Shown: positions 47,401 through 59,290, numbered from the stretch's first letter. The stretch: DNA of 64,000 nucleotides from Acephala macrosclerotiorum (GCA_014904845.1 MU119263.1:62001-126000); one strand, 5' to 3'. A program made the numbers and translations. Notes: generated by a model from the letters alone, not told the origin.

Positions 47401-48104
47401 GCATCGCGCGTCTCCTAGGAAAGGCGTATCCCGAGGATGCGGAGCGGTATAAGAATGGTGCTTTGGGTATCTTTAGACTTGCTCCCCAGGATTATCATCG
47501 TTTCCATATCCCAGTTGATGGAATTATGGGTACACCGAGGACTATCGAGGGAGAGTATTATACTGTAAATCCGATGGCTATTCGTTCTGCGCTTGATGTT
47601 TATGGTGAGAATATCCGAGTCGTGATCCCAATCGACTCAGAGCAGCATGGCAGAGTGATGGTTATCTGTGTTGGTGCTATGATGGTTGGTAGCACAATCA
47701 TTACTCGAAAGGCTGGTGAGAAGGTCGGCAGAGCTGAAGAGCTTGGGTACTTTAAGTTTGGTGGCAGTACGATCTTGTTGCTGTTTGAGGAGAATAGTAT
47801 GAAGTTTGATGATGATTTGGTGGATAATTCGAATGGGGCTTTGGAGACTTTGGTGAGTTTATCCCTTTCATCTCTTTCTCTCTTCTTCGCGTTCTTTATA
47901 CGAGTAGAAAGCTAACAAATTCGATAGTTGAGAGTCGGTATGTCAATCGGTCATCACCCCTCTCAAGGCCAACATACCCCCGATATGCGCAAGAAAGACG
48001 AAGATATCACCGAGAAGGAGAAAGCAGATGCGAAGCGCAGAATCGAGGGGAGTCTTGCTCCTGAATCTGAAGGAAGTGGACCAATGAGTAGCATGGCTGG
48101 TTAG
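44425..48104 (+). CDS. PSD2: Phosphatidylserine decarboxylase, C2/EF-hand type (PSD2-like)
   Basis: Five exons, 44425-44610, 44690-44734, 44818-47020, 47101-47852 and 47928-48104, give 1120 residues, close to yeast Psd2. Order: a first C2 domain (LMLKVVCLKARNLAAKD...SDPYLVLSLGD...TLNPEWN), an acidic linker, a second C2 domain (GKITDLPPERNMTRTSFDMDPFVV...HNLNPVFNE), a Ser/Pro-rich linker, an EF-hand-like segment (YDTDESGRISKVEL), a CPICH...HIATC metal-binding-looking block, then the PSD catalytic domain. The self-cleavage site is GGST (in YFKFGGSTILLLFEEN), whose Ser becomes the pyruvoyl group. The enzyme converts phosphatidylserine to phosphatidylethanolamine at Golgi/endosomal membranes. The C2 domains suggest calcium-dependent or lipid-contact recruitment. 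The frame is intact throughout. Confidence 0.94.
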
Positions 48105-49623
48105 ACGCTCGTCAATTCATATCAAAGCTTGCTTGACCTGGGGATTTGAATTGGGAAGCGGGATTGAGCGTTAATTTGGTAGGAGGGGACTGCATAAAGA
48201 AAGATGGGTTCAACGAAGTGTTCTGTTGGGCTGAAATCTTAGTATAATTTCATTGTCAAGTTGAGAAATGGAGTTGTGGATCGTGCGGTGTTGCATATTG
48301 ACCGATGGGTCGGGTGGTACATATTCCAGAACGCTACGCTGCGATGATATTGCTGCCTATCTTCACTGGTGAGGTTTCAACAACGTTGCGTTTTCGATGG
48401 GTTGTTGCGTGATGTTGCTGCAGCATAGCGACATCAGCATATTTTTTTTTCCTTTGGCACAAAAACACAACCTGGGGAGAAGGAAAACATATAGGGCATG
48501 AGATAGCTAGATGAGACACCCGATTCATTGATAGAGATAAGATGCGATAAGATTAAATGAACCTCAGCCTCGTTTAGCACTTCCTTTTCCCTGCTCTAGG
48601 TATGATAGAGTGGTCACGTGTGTGCTAGGCCGTATTAGGACTAGCGCTGCCTGTGCTAGAGTTGAGGAGTATAACTCTCCAACTCTTGTGCACTTTCTAA
48701 ACTACAACTTACAATCAATCAACGAATCATTCAGACAATCTGTTTACTTCGTTTCTGGCCTATTACTAGCAATAGGCACCCCTGGGTGATACTAACACCT
48801 GCCATCCTCATATCAGCATTCACATTCACAGCCTCAAACTCATTATCGCTGGGTTTCAGGCCGAACCGAATCCAGTCACCGACCCGGAATTGGAGCCTAG
48901 CATCGGTATCAGTATCGGCATTGATAACTCGATTCAGTAACTGCTGCTGGAATCTGGATAATTGATCAAATGAGGCGCAGAGCTTCGTCCTTGCAAATTC
49001 ACGTCCGGGGTTGGTTGTTAAAGGGATTGCTTTCGTTCTGCGCTGTGATGGGATGCTTGAATTTGGATGAGTTGTGACTCCGACGGTGTGAGTCTCCCAG
49101 CGTTGCAGTTTTTGCGCCTGTGGAGAGTTACTGGTTGGATTCGTTTATCGAACATGGGGTTTGGCGAGGGTTTTGAGGGAGTTGATTGGGTGCTGAAATG
49201 TAGGTGTGGGGTGAGAGACCGCTAGTTGGTTCGGGGAGATATTCGACCGTGTGTTTGGGTCTTATGTTCGATATGCATTTCTGTGCTGTGCACGAGGGGG
49301 GGATTTGGGAGAGGGTTGTTGCCTTGAGTCATACGGAGTCATGCCTGGTTTGAGGCTTTGGGTTAGGAAATGTTGGTCAGCGGGAGGGGTTGATGGTGGA
49401 GGGAGTATATAGATCCGTTGTTGCCTTGGATTGTCGGTGTTTTGCTTTCGTGAACTTGATATTGACCTTCTGCTTTGAGATTACTGCGAGTTGTTTGGTT
49501 GAGGATATAAGTAAAGAGAAAGCATCTTTCTTGCCTCAGTCAACATCAGACAACATCGATCAAGTAAAGCTGGCCCATCACTCTCATCTTCTCCCGACCT
49601 TGTAGTCAAACCACAGGCGCAAA
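48105..49623. other. Intergenic, no gene recognised
   Basis: About 1.5 kb; no conserved frame. A CACGTG palindrome sits at about 48615, which may or may not be functional. Confidence 0.45.
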
Positions 49624-50052
49624 ATGGCACGATCATTATCAGTAATGTCCTCATCGCTCGCACTCCTCTTCCTCTTCACCTCCCTCGTCTCAGCCCTCCC
49701 CGCATCTCAAACCACACCCGACGGCAACCCAAGTGTCCTCACCGACCCCAGCGACAACAGACCTCAATCCACCTCTACATCCTCATCCTCAAATTCATAC
49801 AGTAGTAAAGGACAAGCTGCTGCTGGTATTATCGGTGTCATACTTCTCCTTTCGGTGGTTGGAGGTCTTTTCTATTGGTTTCATCGGAGGACGAGGCCAG
49901 GTAGAAATGCGAATGTGGGTAAGGGAGAAGAAGGGGAGCAGGATGGGAAGAGGAGGTGGCCTATGCCGATGTTAGCGATGGGGAAAGTGATTGGGAAGGA
50001 AAATGGGAAGGGGGAGGAGTGGAAGAAGGGGAAGTGGGAGGAGTTGAACTGA
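49624..50052 (+). CDS. Small type-I membrane protein, unknown function
   Basis: Single exon of 142 codons. A signal peptide covers residues 1-25 (LALLFLFTSLVSALP). A short Ser/Thr/Pro-rich extracellular part (to about residue 60) follows, then one transmembrane helix (AAAGIIGVILLLSVVGGLFYWF), an HRRTRPGR stop-transfer cluster, and a Lys/Glu/Gly-rich cytosolic tail. The topology is like a truncated fungal wall-sensor (Mid2/Wsc-like) without a recognisable ectodomain. No family assigned. Confidence rests on the signal peptide, helix and basic cluster lying in the right order. Confidence 0.65.
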   Translation: MARSLSVMSSSLALLFLFTSLVSALPASQTTPDGNPSVLTDPSDNRPQSTSTSSSSNSYSSKGQAAAGIIGVILLLSVVGGLFYWFHRRTRPGRNANVGKGEEGEQDGKRRWPMPMLAMGKVIGKENGKGEEWKKGKWEELN

Positions 50053-50678
50053 AATGGCGTTGGAGTGAAGTGTGGAATGAAGCATTGTGATTACTTTGGA
50101 TGATGGAAGTTGAAGGGAAGGATGCTCGATCATACCATTGATTTTTGATGACGGAACCACATTGCGAATGGAAGATACGACTTAAGCTTGGAAACGAGAA
50201 GTCGAAGAAGGACACTCAACGCAAGCGGCATAAAAGTTATCAGAAGGAGGATGCAAATGCACGGGATAGTAGCAGCATGGGCTATCGGTTAAGTCCGCCT
50301 TGGATGTTGAGGAAGGACAGTGCGAAGTGATACCAATTTGGCATTTCAATTGTTCTATATTTCTAGAGACATTTCATACAGTACCATCATATTTCAACAA
50401 CTTCAAGATACTTCTTCAGTAGTAGCTCAAGAGACAACAGCGCCAAGTAAACTCAGATCGCCTCCATCAGGAAAAAATCCAATATCCATGTCTTGGCTAG
50501 ACAGTTGAAAAGTTCCATGGCACATGCTGGCCTGCTCTCCTCTATAAGAGGACGACTGGTGGAGCCACCTGTTGCAGAAGGTGTTGCAGCTGAAGGGCCT
50601 CTCTTAACGAGTAAGCATCTGGCACGCAGCAGCACTTTGTAGTCCGTACTTCGCGAAAGCAATACTTTTGCAGTTCGC
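50053..50678. other. Intergenic between convergent genes
   Basis: About 625 nt; nothing recognised. It contains the 3' ends of the small membrane protein gene and of the SNF2 gene. Confidence 0.5.
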
Positions 50679-53600
50679 TTAGCAATATTCCAAAAGGGTT
50701 TCCAGGCCCTGAAAAATTATTGGCAATTATTCTTATGATTTTCAACACAATATATGGCTCACCTTGCTGGACTGGACCCCCAACCGGTCGTTGCTACTTG
50801 ATACCTTAGAAAGGGAAAGCTCAGCAAGAACGACTTTATCTCTCTGGCGGCGCACAATAAGCTATTCCCAATTATCAGCAACACTGAATCATTCGCTGAG
50901 GACTGGAATGCAATTATTGGCTACCTCTTCAATCGATTGCTTTACAATATAGTGGTAAATGACGATATCTTTAGCTTGGTCCAATCGATCAATACGAGCA
51001 GCTGCTTGAGCTTCAACCATGGGGTTCCAGTGAGGCTCGAGCAGATGCACTCTTGTTGCCATGGCTAGGTTAAGTCTATAATTCCACGGATGAGATGTTA
51101 GTCAGAACCACAATCAGTTCGGTCAATTTGCAACAATGTGGCTTTACATACCCAACTGAACCACTGGCGTAGGTGAGAAGCAAGACTTTTATATCGAGTG
51201 ATGTTTTGAATTGCAGCATCACCGTGCCACGTTGCTCAAGTGTCATACTCCCGTCTAGTCGTAGAAATTGGAGGCTGTGTTCTTGCAATGCAGTTCCTAG
51301 AACATCTAGTGTTTTACCCCAATGTGAAAAAACGAGACTTTGGGGAACTCAGCGTGTGGTTTTGTGCAGAGTTTAGGATACTTACCTTTTCACAGGGTCC
51401 CCAGTCTCTAGATCACTCTCTGCATCTAACCAAATGAGCTTGTCAAGGACGCTCTGGATCTTTGTGGATAATCGAGGTTGTTGAAGGGGTCTTGAGGTTT
51501 CCGAGAAGTAGTCATCAAAAAGGACTGTTGGTGACAACTCGTTGAGGTGCTTGTTCTTGATAGCATTAAAAATAATTGGTTCTCCACAAACACAACATTG
51601 GGGGACAAATGCAAACTTTGCTCGCCCTTCGCTGGACATTTCTTCAAGCTTGCACTCTGCACAGACTCGGTGTACGCAAGTCCTTGTGTCTTGGTTGGTA
51701 GGTTGAGAGGTGCTTGACATCATCTCTCCACATTTATCACAGGACAGGTACCCTGATAGAGGCATTCCGTTCCCATGTATATTCGGGGATTGCGTATAGC
51801 CGGGCTGTCCATGACTGCATAGTTGTCGAAGATACAGGATGCATAGTAGAAGGGCATGGGACTGTGAAGCCTTTGAGTTGTATGCTAATTGTCGTATCTT
51901 GTCACGAACGAAAACGTAACGTTCGTGTTCCTGAGGAGTAAGATCTACGTCGACAATAATCTTGTCTCTATTTTTAGACGAACTAGCGGTCTGAGTTCTT
52001 CGTAGAGCAATTGTTTGCATTTCTAATCGAAGTTTTGTGATGGCTGTTTTGTCCTTTCGGCCAAGGGGTTCGAGAATGAACTTTCGTGCGTTGGTGTGAT
52101 TCTCAAGTGGATGGAATCGGAGATACTGGGTAAGTGAGAATAGATCATCCAGTTTATTCTGGACTAGGGTCCCTGTCAAGCACCATCTCCTCTCTGCCAC
52201 TAACTCTTCGATAGCTTGGAATGTTCTCGTCGCTCTATTCCTGATGTGATGCGCTTTGTCCCCAAAGTTTTAATTAGCTTCTTTCTCAAGCTATTATAAA
52301 CGAATTTCAAATATCATACCTTCGTCAAGAACGATCCGGAACCATGATACGTTTCTCAGGGTCTCTGACATGTTGAAGTCAGAAGACGCCGTCTCGAAGG
52401 TTGTCAGTACGATATCTGCATTTGCTAGCTGCTCATATGTAGCAGTTCGTCCCGACCCATGATAGATGAGAAGTTTGATGCTTCCAGGAAGTGTGTGTCT
52501 AGAAAATTAGCCCATAGCAAAGTTCTTGTAGAAGAGGGATCATACTCTTTGACCTGCACTTGCCAATTGTACAACGCTAAAAGGATTTATTTAGCATGAT
52601 GCTTAAAGTGAAATAATAGCCCCGAAAGGTACGTACTCGATTTTGGAGCGATAAGAAGAGTCGCTTTTGTTGCACCCTTCGTCTGCCGCTCTATCATATT
52701 GTTTTGTGGAGTTTCTCCAAATTTTCGAGCTTCCTCCAGGGTGTGCAGGACCAGCGCAAGAAGCGTAAGTGATTTGCCCATCCCCATGTCGTCCGCCAGT
52801 ATGCCCCCTCGGCATTTCAATGTCATCCTTGCCTGTCTAATGTTGGTTATCCTGTGTTTGAATCTTTCAAGTTACTCAGCGCGCAAATTTTCCTTGTTAG
52901 GGTTTTTCTGGACTCACAAAATGCGCAGGCCATGGTACTCAGGCTCCCACATAGAGCGTTCTTCGCTGCTGGAGCTTCCGAGCTCTCGAGTCAACATGAA
53001 CTGCAAGGCGGCGAGTTGGTGGCTACTAAGTGTTAGATATATCTTCTTTTATATGATTTGTTCGTGATGACAACTTACGGCAGTAACGTAGTGCTAATGA
53101 TCGTAGGCTGAGTTAGATTTGCCGGGACGTCAACAGTTGCAGATTCGTTGAGTATCATATCAATCTCACCAGAGAAGTCGGCTATGCTATCATTTGGAGC
53201 TTCTAGGAACATTGGTGTGTTTCCAGAAGACCAAGATAAAACGTGCAGGTTGCAGTAGATGAAATTGCGGTTGAATGAAAGAGGTTCTTGCAGGTACAGA
53301 CAAGCAGTTGACAGAGTACAGCCTATGTCATCCAACTTCGCAGAGTTGCCATATATGTTGATGTATATAGGAAAGAGGTTGGAACCTTGAGGCTTCCAAT
53401 CATGCCCTTCCACTGGCATCCAGTTCAAATAAGGTTCAAAGGTAGCCGTTGGGTCGATGGCCATCAGAGCTGTTAGGGAGTTTGTTGTTTTCAAATCCAG
53501 AACTCCAATTTCGTCTTTCTCTGCAGGAAGCAGGACAGAAATGCCATCGCTTCTGACTCTCAGTTGGAGCAAGACTTTGCTGCCCACACGAAATAATAGG

Positions 53601-54055
53601 CTCGAGACATTCTTCGACTGCGGGAAAAGGGCAAAACTCCCCAGTATCTGAGGCTACAGTTAATGGAATCTAATTTTTTTTTCTTCGAGGGAAGGGGAGG
53701 CTACCATTCCGAAGCAATAGGTGGTGACCTTAGAGCTAGATTCGACATCTCCATTCTCAATCGCAGATATTTCCGCTCCATACTTTGATCGCGGCCTTGC
53801 TGAAGACGTCTCCGGGAAGTCGTCTTTCTTAACAGGGTCTAGGTGGCCGCTCGTCAGATCTGGGCCTTCGGGATTAAGGTTACCTTTGCCTGAAGCAACG
53901 ATGTCCTGTGTTTGAGATGCCTGAGATTTTGGCACCTTTGGCAAGGCTGTTGGTGTATACAATTCGCGTAGCTTCGACTTATTGGAGGATGGCCTCTTTT
54001 TGAAGGGTTGATTTAGCTGGACAACATCTTCGCATGACCTTTTAGAAGGCAGCAT
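50679..54055 (-). CDS. SNF2-family ATPase with embedded RING-type zinc finger (Rad5/HLTF/ULS1-like)
   Basis: Eleven exons on the minus strand (53705-54055, 53079-53647, 52918-53022, 52637-52851, 52546-52576, 52320-52498, 51386-52253, 51152-51337, 50925-51075, 50763-50861, 50679-50708) give 927 residues with every phase matching. Motif I is ILADDMGMGKS, motif II VLDEAHHIRN, motif III LTGTLVQN; the C-lobe has FSHW, RLDGSM and ARIDRLDQ. Between the lobes lies a C-x2-C...C-x-H-x2-C-x2-C...C-x2-C cluster (CDKCGEM...CVHRVCAEC...CCVCGEP), a RING arrangement typical of Rad5/HLTF/SHPRH-type proteins, which combine DNA translocation with ubiquitin or SUMO ligase activity. No HIRAN domain is seen in the N-terminal 300 residues. 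An in-frame ATG at 54079 is the alternative start. Nuclear; likely DNA-damage tolerance or chromatin remodelling. Confidence 0.9.
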
Positions 54056-54537
54056 GTTGTAGTGCCTAGTGATGATCAAGAATCACGATACTTTCCCTAA
54101 GACTGCAATAAAAAATTTCAGCCACACACGTGAGAAGCAACCCGGGATGTCCGCCTCAACGAGGCTGCGCATGCAATATGCCTACCAGACCGCTAATGTA
54201 GCCACCTGGCAGGCTGGCGGTGTGCCTGTCTGCCACGTTGGACGCTGTGGAGGCGCGGTTTGATTTTCTTTCACGCGCCGCTGCTGAACAACGCGCTGTG
54301 ATCTCCCCCAGGCACCGATGCCAAAGCTGCAAATACTCTCGTTATGTCTTCGGTTTTGTTAGACTTTCGAGTGGTTTTAGTGCTGAGTAAGCACTGCAAT
54401 GGATATAATGTCCCCGCACCTAGCTAGATCTCATCACCTTAATCAATCAACCAGATCATCAAGACCATCGAATATATCACTCAAATTGACAGGTTTGAGC
54501 CTTAAGCCTTTAACCTTGAGAGCATTTATCAAGTCTT
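54056..54537. promoter_or_regulatory. Divergent promoter, SNF2 gene and NACHT locus
   Basis: About 480 nt between two divergent starts, GC-rich near 54150-54300; no specific site recognised. Confidence 0.45.
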
Positions 54538-57245
54538 ATGAGGTGCCAGAACACAGATATGGGATCTGCAGAGCGTCCGAAATTTCTCTTGCCACCCGCG
54601 TTCAGCCATTGTCTCGCGGATTTCCAGCGGCGGCTTTCGACCGAGCAGATCGATGAATTTCAGTTTGCAACCTTCCAGAGCTTGCAAGAGTCTATTGAAA
54701 ATATCCAGAAGGAACAAGCAGGACGACAAAGTTTTCGAAATCTGAACAAAATTCGCCCTTTCATAGACGGACTCACACAATACTCGGGAATTATTGAGTT
54801 GTTCATCAACATGCAGCCTCTTCTAGGAGCGATTTGGGTAGGGTCATTGCGCTCGGCAGTTTTAGTATGCAAGCATCTAATGTGGATTCTAGGGCCCAAT
54901 CAAATTCTGTCTGCAAGTACGTTCTATTTGAAACCCCGAGAGACAACTCAAATTGATTGCATAGATTGCCTCAAAATTGAACGAAGCATTCGATACTCTA
55001 CTAGACGCATATGAAAGAATTGGATCAGCCCTGCCCATCATCCAAGCAATCGACACCCTGTTTTATTCTCAGCCGCATGTTCAGCAGGTCTTAGCCGATG
55101 TATTCGAGGATATTTTAACCTTTCATAAACGGGCTATTGTATCCTTCAGCAAAAAGAGTAAGAGACCTATACTTTTGTAATGGCTGCTTTACAAGATACA
55201 TACTGACATAGGAGGGGCTACCAGCATGGAAACTAACTTTTCGGTTGACTTTCCATACATTTGGAGATATGTTCCGAGATGTCTTGAAGGATCTTGAACG
55301 ATCTAGAGAACTCCTCCTGCAATCTGCCAATATCGCTCACTTTCAAGAAGCTCGAGAAGCCAGAATTCAATTTACCCAAGAATTTCAAGACCGGTTGAAA
55401 AGGGAGAAGCAGGAACAGCGTCTTGGAGTCATCGAGTGGTTATCAGCAGATCACGCCAACCGCGCATCCTGTGACCAACATGAGGAGTTGCAGCAAAGAC
55501 GTGCCGAATTCCCTTCTACAACTCAGTGGCTATTCAAAATGGCCGTCTTTAGAGGCTGGATGCGTAAAAGCGATGCTTCAAGCCCAACCTTCTGGCTTTG
55601 TGGAATCCCCGGAGCAGGTAACGTGCAACTAGGGTCAAGTCAAAAGTTTACTTCTAACAACAATCGCCAGGTAAAACTATGCTTTTAAGCTCAGTTGTCG
55701 ATAAGGTTAGAGAAACCTTCCCGGAAGCTCAGGTAATCTATTTCTACTGCAAATGCAGTGACCATGCCCGCAGAACATTTGCGGATGTGACCCGTGCCTT
55801 GATCACCAGCATACTAGACCTAAATCCAGCTTGCCTCGACTACTTGTACGAGAAGATGACTGCGAGTAATGAGCGCTATCTAAACTCTCCGCGCCTTCTG
55901 CAAGATATTCTCGAGGAGTTGTGCAAAAGTCATGATCTCTTGTTCATTTGCATTGATGGATTAGATGAATGCGAGCTAAATGAACGGAGCCCAATTCTAT
56001 CTTTGATCGGAAGAATTACAAAAGCTTCGAGAAGCGAGCAGTGTGTTCGGTTTTTCCTTGCTAGTCGAAAAGAGAACGATATTGAAAAGTCTCTGAGCAC
56101 AGCGATCCGGTTGAATATCAAGTCTCATCACGTCGAGAGCGACATACTCTCTTACATTAAGACGCAAACGACCAAATTGCGGAGCATTTTTGCTTTCGAT
56201 CTCGCAAGAGAGCAAGAGTTCTTAGACAAGTTATCGAATCGACCACAGGGTGGGTAGAAAACCCAACATGGTATTTAACGACACTGACCAAATTTAATTT
56301 TAGGGATGTTTCTCCTCGCACGTTTGATCATGGATAATCTACTTGCCCAAGACAATGTTGAAGATCTGGAAGAGGAAATGGAAAGTGACATCTTACCTGC
56401 TGGTATTGAGCAAGCGTATGCTACCACTTTGAAGCACTTTTGATAAAGAACTGACCTAGAAAAGCTACGTTCGAATATTGGCAAGATTATCAAAGAACCG
56501 ACAAGAGAAGAGCAGACAACGTGCTAAATTCATACTGGATATCATCACAAGCGCAACACGGACTCTTCAATGCCACGAGGTACAGGGAGCCCTTGCTATT
56601 CGATTGGATGACCGCACTATTGACTTTGACCGTCGGAGGTCAAGAATTCCACTAACTGAAATTTGCGGTCCTATTGTTGAGGTTCACCCAAATGGAGTGA
56701 TTGACATGATACATCCAACTGCAAAAAGGGAGGTATACTGATCTATAAACATACAGTAGCTACGGGGCTGACTTATTCACAGCTATTTAATACAATATCA
56801 GAGTGGGTTTTTCAATATTAACTTTCAGAACGCGAATCTTATAATGGCGAAACTTTGCGTCACTTACCTTACATTTCCTTGCTTTCGACCTATGATATCG
56901 GACTCGGAGGTAGAACTCCACACCAACAAAGGTGACTACTCCTTCCAAGAGTATGCCACTTGTAATTGGATCTATCATATGAGAGAATCTATCGATTTTC
57001 TAGTGGATAATTGCGCAGAAAGAGAGGAGTCCGCGCTCAAAACTTCCTACAACCAATTACGGAAACTCCATGGCCAGAATAGAGAATTGGAGCATAATGC
57101 CCCGGAAATCTTCGACTTCGTGGAGCAAAAGTCCTTGTTGAAATGCGAGTTGCAGGACTTCGAGAAGATTTATAGCGCTGAATCTATCTTTAGCGAAGAT
57201 CCGAACAATGGCATGTACCACATGAATGAGTTGCTCTGTTTGTAA
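54538..57245 (+). pseudogene. NACHT/STAND (fungal NLR-like) protein, N-terminal and NTPase part
   Basis: My exon model is 54538-54912, 54965-55157, 55225-55617, 55671-56249, 56304-56415, 56465-about 56739 and about 56781-57245. The first 300 residues are helical, as in the DUF7708-type effector end of fungal STAND proteins. Then come Walker A GIPGAGKTMLLS (split by an intron after Ala-G), Walker B LLFICIDGLDE, and the winged-helix region with GMFLLARLIMDNL and GIEQAYVRILARL. The first intron uses a GC-AG pair (gcaagt). The junction after IDMIHPTAK does not keep frame with the obvious intron: the next exon (YLIQYQSGFFNINF) is one base out. The frame then closes at 57245 just before the zinc-finger/ankyrin frame. 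Such proteins are intracellular sensors in allorecognition and innate defence. Confidence 0.75.
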
Positions 57246-59290
57246 GACTACATCTAACGGAGTTAGGAGAGTCTGTTCCTCACCTTTTGGTGCTTATCGG
57301 CCGAGTTCGAGCCACTATTGAACGACATTCACTTCTACCATCAATAGCAAACCAAGAGCTCTTCGTCAACGCATATGGGACTGCAGTATACAAATGCTCA
57401 CTTCTAGCCTGTTCCCATTTTCGGGATGGCTTCCCGTCAAAGCTACTAAGAGATACTCATCTCAAACGCCATGAGCGTCCATTTAAGTGCGAACAAGAGA
57501 AATGTGACTACGCAGCTATAGGATTCTCTACTAAGGCTACTCTAGCACGACACGCTCGGCTCTGCCATGAGGCCTTTACCGATGAGCCTGTTTTCCCCAA
57601 GATTGATCGATTATCGGTTGACAGAGCTCTGAATAATGCCATCGACAAAGGAAACATCGCTGCCGTTCGGACACTTGCTATAGAGGTAATTGATCTTCAG
57701 GATGCCAGTACTGGATTTCTACTCAGGGCTATCAAAGGCAACAAAAGGGAATGTGCTCTAATTTTGATGGAGATACTCGGTGACACGGGAGAAATGCATC
57801 ACCTAGATGCTACTGGAAATACTGCCCTTCATATGCTTGTTGAGAACGAAGATGAAGAGCTGGTAACGTCGATGCTGGCTACGAGAGTGAGCATCAACAC
57901 GTTGAATGAAGCCCGCATGACACCACTGCATATTGCCATCAAAAACCGCCCAGTACCTATGGTTACACTCTTACTACGGCATCGACATGGGAAGAACATG
58001 TTGACAGCGTACAAAGCCTCAGCTTCTCGCGTGTCAATACTGAGTTTGGCGGCAAGAGCTGGTAGTGACAAGGTGTTGAGGTTGCTCTTAGAGACTGGCA
58101 GAGATATTTTCAATGATGGCAAAGATATCAAAGAGGCCTTACCGGTGGCCTTACGGGAGAAGAAAAGAGAATTAGTAGGCACGCTCTTGGTGTGGGGCAG
58201 AGTGCTGGAAGTTGAAAGAGCATACCTATTGCCGCTTCGTGACTGGGTTCTACCAGACGTTGAGGATATGCTTCCAGTTTTCATGAAGGAGATATCCATA
58301 CGGCAGGCATCTGAAGCTTCGATTAAGAAATTGGAGGGAAAGATTAGTCGAGCGGTACTCGAAAATGATAGCGACAGGGTAGAGGACCTCCTAAACAACA
58401 TGGGTGTTAACGCCGTCTCGCAGCATATCGCACGTAAGCACCGAGGTTCACTCGAAGCAGCAGCTCTATACGGAAATACAGATATGGTTCGAGATCTCAT
58501 ATCTAGAGTAACATTTACTACTATCACGACATATGACGGCAATAGTGCATTCGAGAATGCAGCAGCAGGAGGCTATGAGTCCATTTTACAACTGCTCTTT
58601 AACAATGGAGCAGACGTCAATCAACCAACAGGATATTTCAGTGACGGCACAGCTTTGCAGCGTGCAGTGGAGAATGGCCACATGAGAATAGTGACATTCC
58701 TCCTCGACTCAGGGGCCAAAATAGATCATCATGGGACGGGCCTTCATATTAGCGAAACATCATTAATCAAGGCAGCTCAATCATCATTCGAAGACATTGC
58801 GTGCCTACTGGTCTCGCGCGGAGCTAATATATATGCTAGGAGTCGGTCAGGAGAAAGTCTACTGCACTTGGCTGCGAAGAAGGGGCATGAGAAGCTTTTG
58901 CTCCGTTTATTAGATTCTGAAGCTCACGTCGACGAACTCACACCAACAGGAAACACTGTCCTCATGTTAGCGGCTGAAAACGGCCTTGCAGCCACCATAC
59001 AATATCTTCTTTCCAAGTATGAAACTGTGAGAGATCAGATCAATTTAAGAGGGGGAGCTTGGCGTGATGCGGATGGTTACATTCATCCGAGCTCAGCTCT
59101 CTTCCGAGCTGCTTCAAATGGGCATACAAGCACTGTGGAAATACTTCTTCAATTTGGGACGGATGTCAATGGCACGAGTGAACATGGACAAACCGCGCTG
59201 GCAGCAGCCAAGCAGAACGGGCACGATGCTACTGCGCATGTCTTGCGTTCTTATGGCGCTGTCCTTATCTATGATTCACTACGAGAGTAA
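57230..59290 (+). CDS. C2H2 zinc-finger and ankyrin-repeat part of the NACHT locus
   Basis: This frame is open from 57230 to the stop at 59288-59290 and has no good ATG near its start, which fits a continuation of the NACHT protein after a one-base deletion near 57230. It begins LFVRLHLTELGESVPHLL, then two C2H2-like fingers (CSLLACSHFRDGFPSK...HLKRH and CEQEKCDYAAIGFSTK...HARLCH). From residue about 110 to the end come roughly ten ankyrin repeats, for example TGNTALHMLVENEDEELV, MTPLHIAIKNRPVPMVTLLL, GESLLHLAAKKGHEKLLLRL and GQTALAAAKQNGHDATAHVL. In fungal STAND proteins the zinc-finger block typically joins the NTPase to the ankyrin sensor. The ankyrin part alone is intact over 2 kb. Confidence 0.8.
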   Translation, partial: VALFVRLHLTELGESVPHLLVLIGRVRATIERHSLLPSIANQELFVNAYGTAVYKCSLLACSHFRDGFPSKLLRDTHLKRHERPFKCEQEKCDYAAIGFSTKATLARHARLCHEAFTDEPVFPKIDRLSVDRALNNAIDKGNIAAVRTLAIEVIDLQDASTGFLLRAIKGNKRECALILMEILGDTGEMHHLDATGNTALHMLVENEDEELVTSMLATRVSINTLNEARMTPLHIAIKNRPVPMVTLLLRHRHGKNMLTAYKASASRVSILSLAARAGSDKVLRLLLETGRDIFNDGKDIKEALPVALREKKRELVGTLLVWGRVLEVERAYLLPLRDWVLPDVEDMLPVFMKEISIRQASEASIKKLEGKISRAVLENDSDRVEDLLNNMGVNAVSQHIARKHRGSLEAAALYGNTDMVRDLISRVTFTTITTYDGNSAFENAAAGGYESILQLLFNNGADVNQPTGYFSDGTALQRAVENGHMRIVTFLLDSGAKIDHHGTGLHISETSLIKAAQSSFEDIACLLVSRGANIYARSRSGESLLHLAAKKGHEKLLLRLLDSEAHVDELTPTGNTVLMLAAENGLAATIQYLLSKYETVRDQINLRGGAWRDADGYIHPSSALFRAASNGHTSTVEILLQFGTDVNGTSEHGQTALAAAKQNGHDATAHVLRSYGAVLIYDSLRE

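Noticed and set aside
57216..57266. Micro-intron (about 26 nt) to join the NACHT and ankyrin frames
   Set aside because: Too short for a spliceosomal intron; a one-base deletion explains the change more simply.
57829..58542. 237-codon minus-strand open frame opposite the ankyrin repeats
   Set aside because: Periodic antisense shadow of the repeats.
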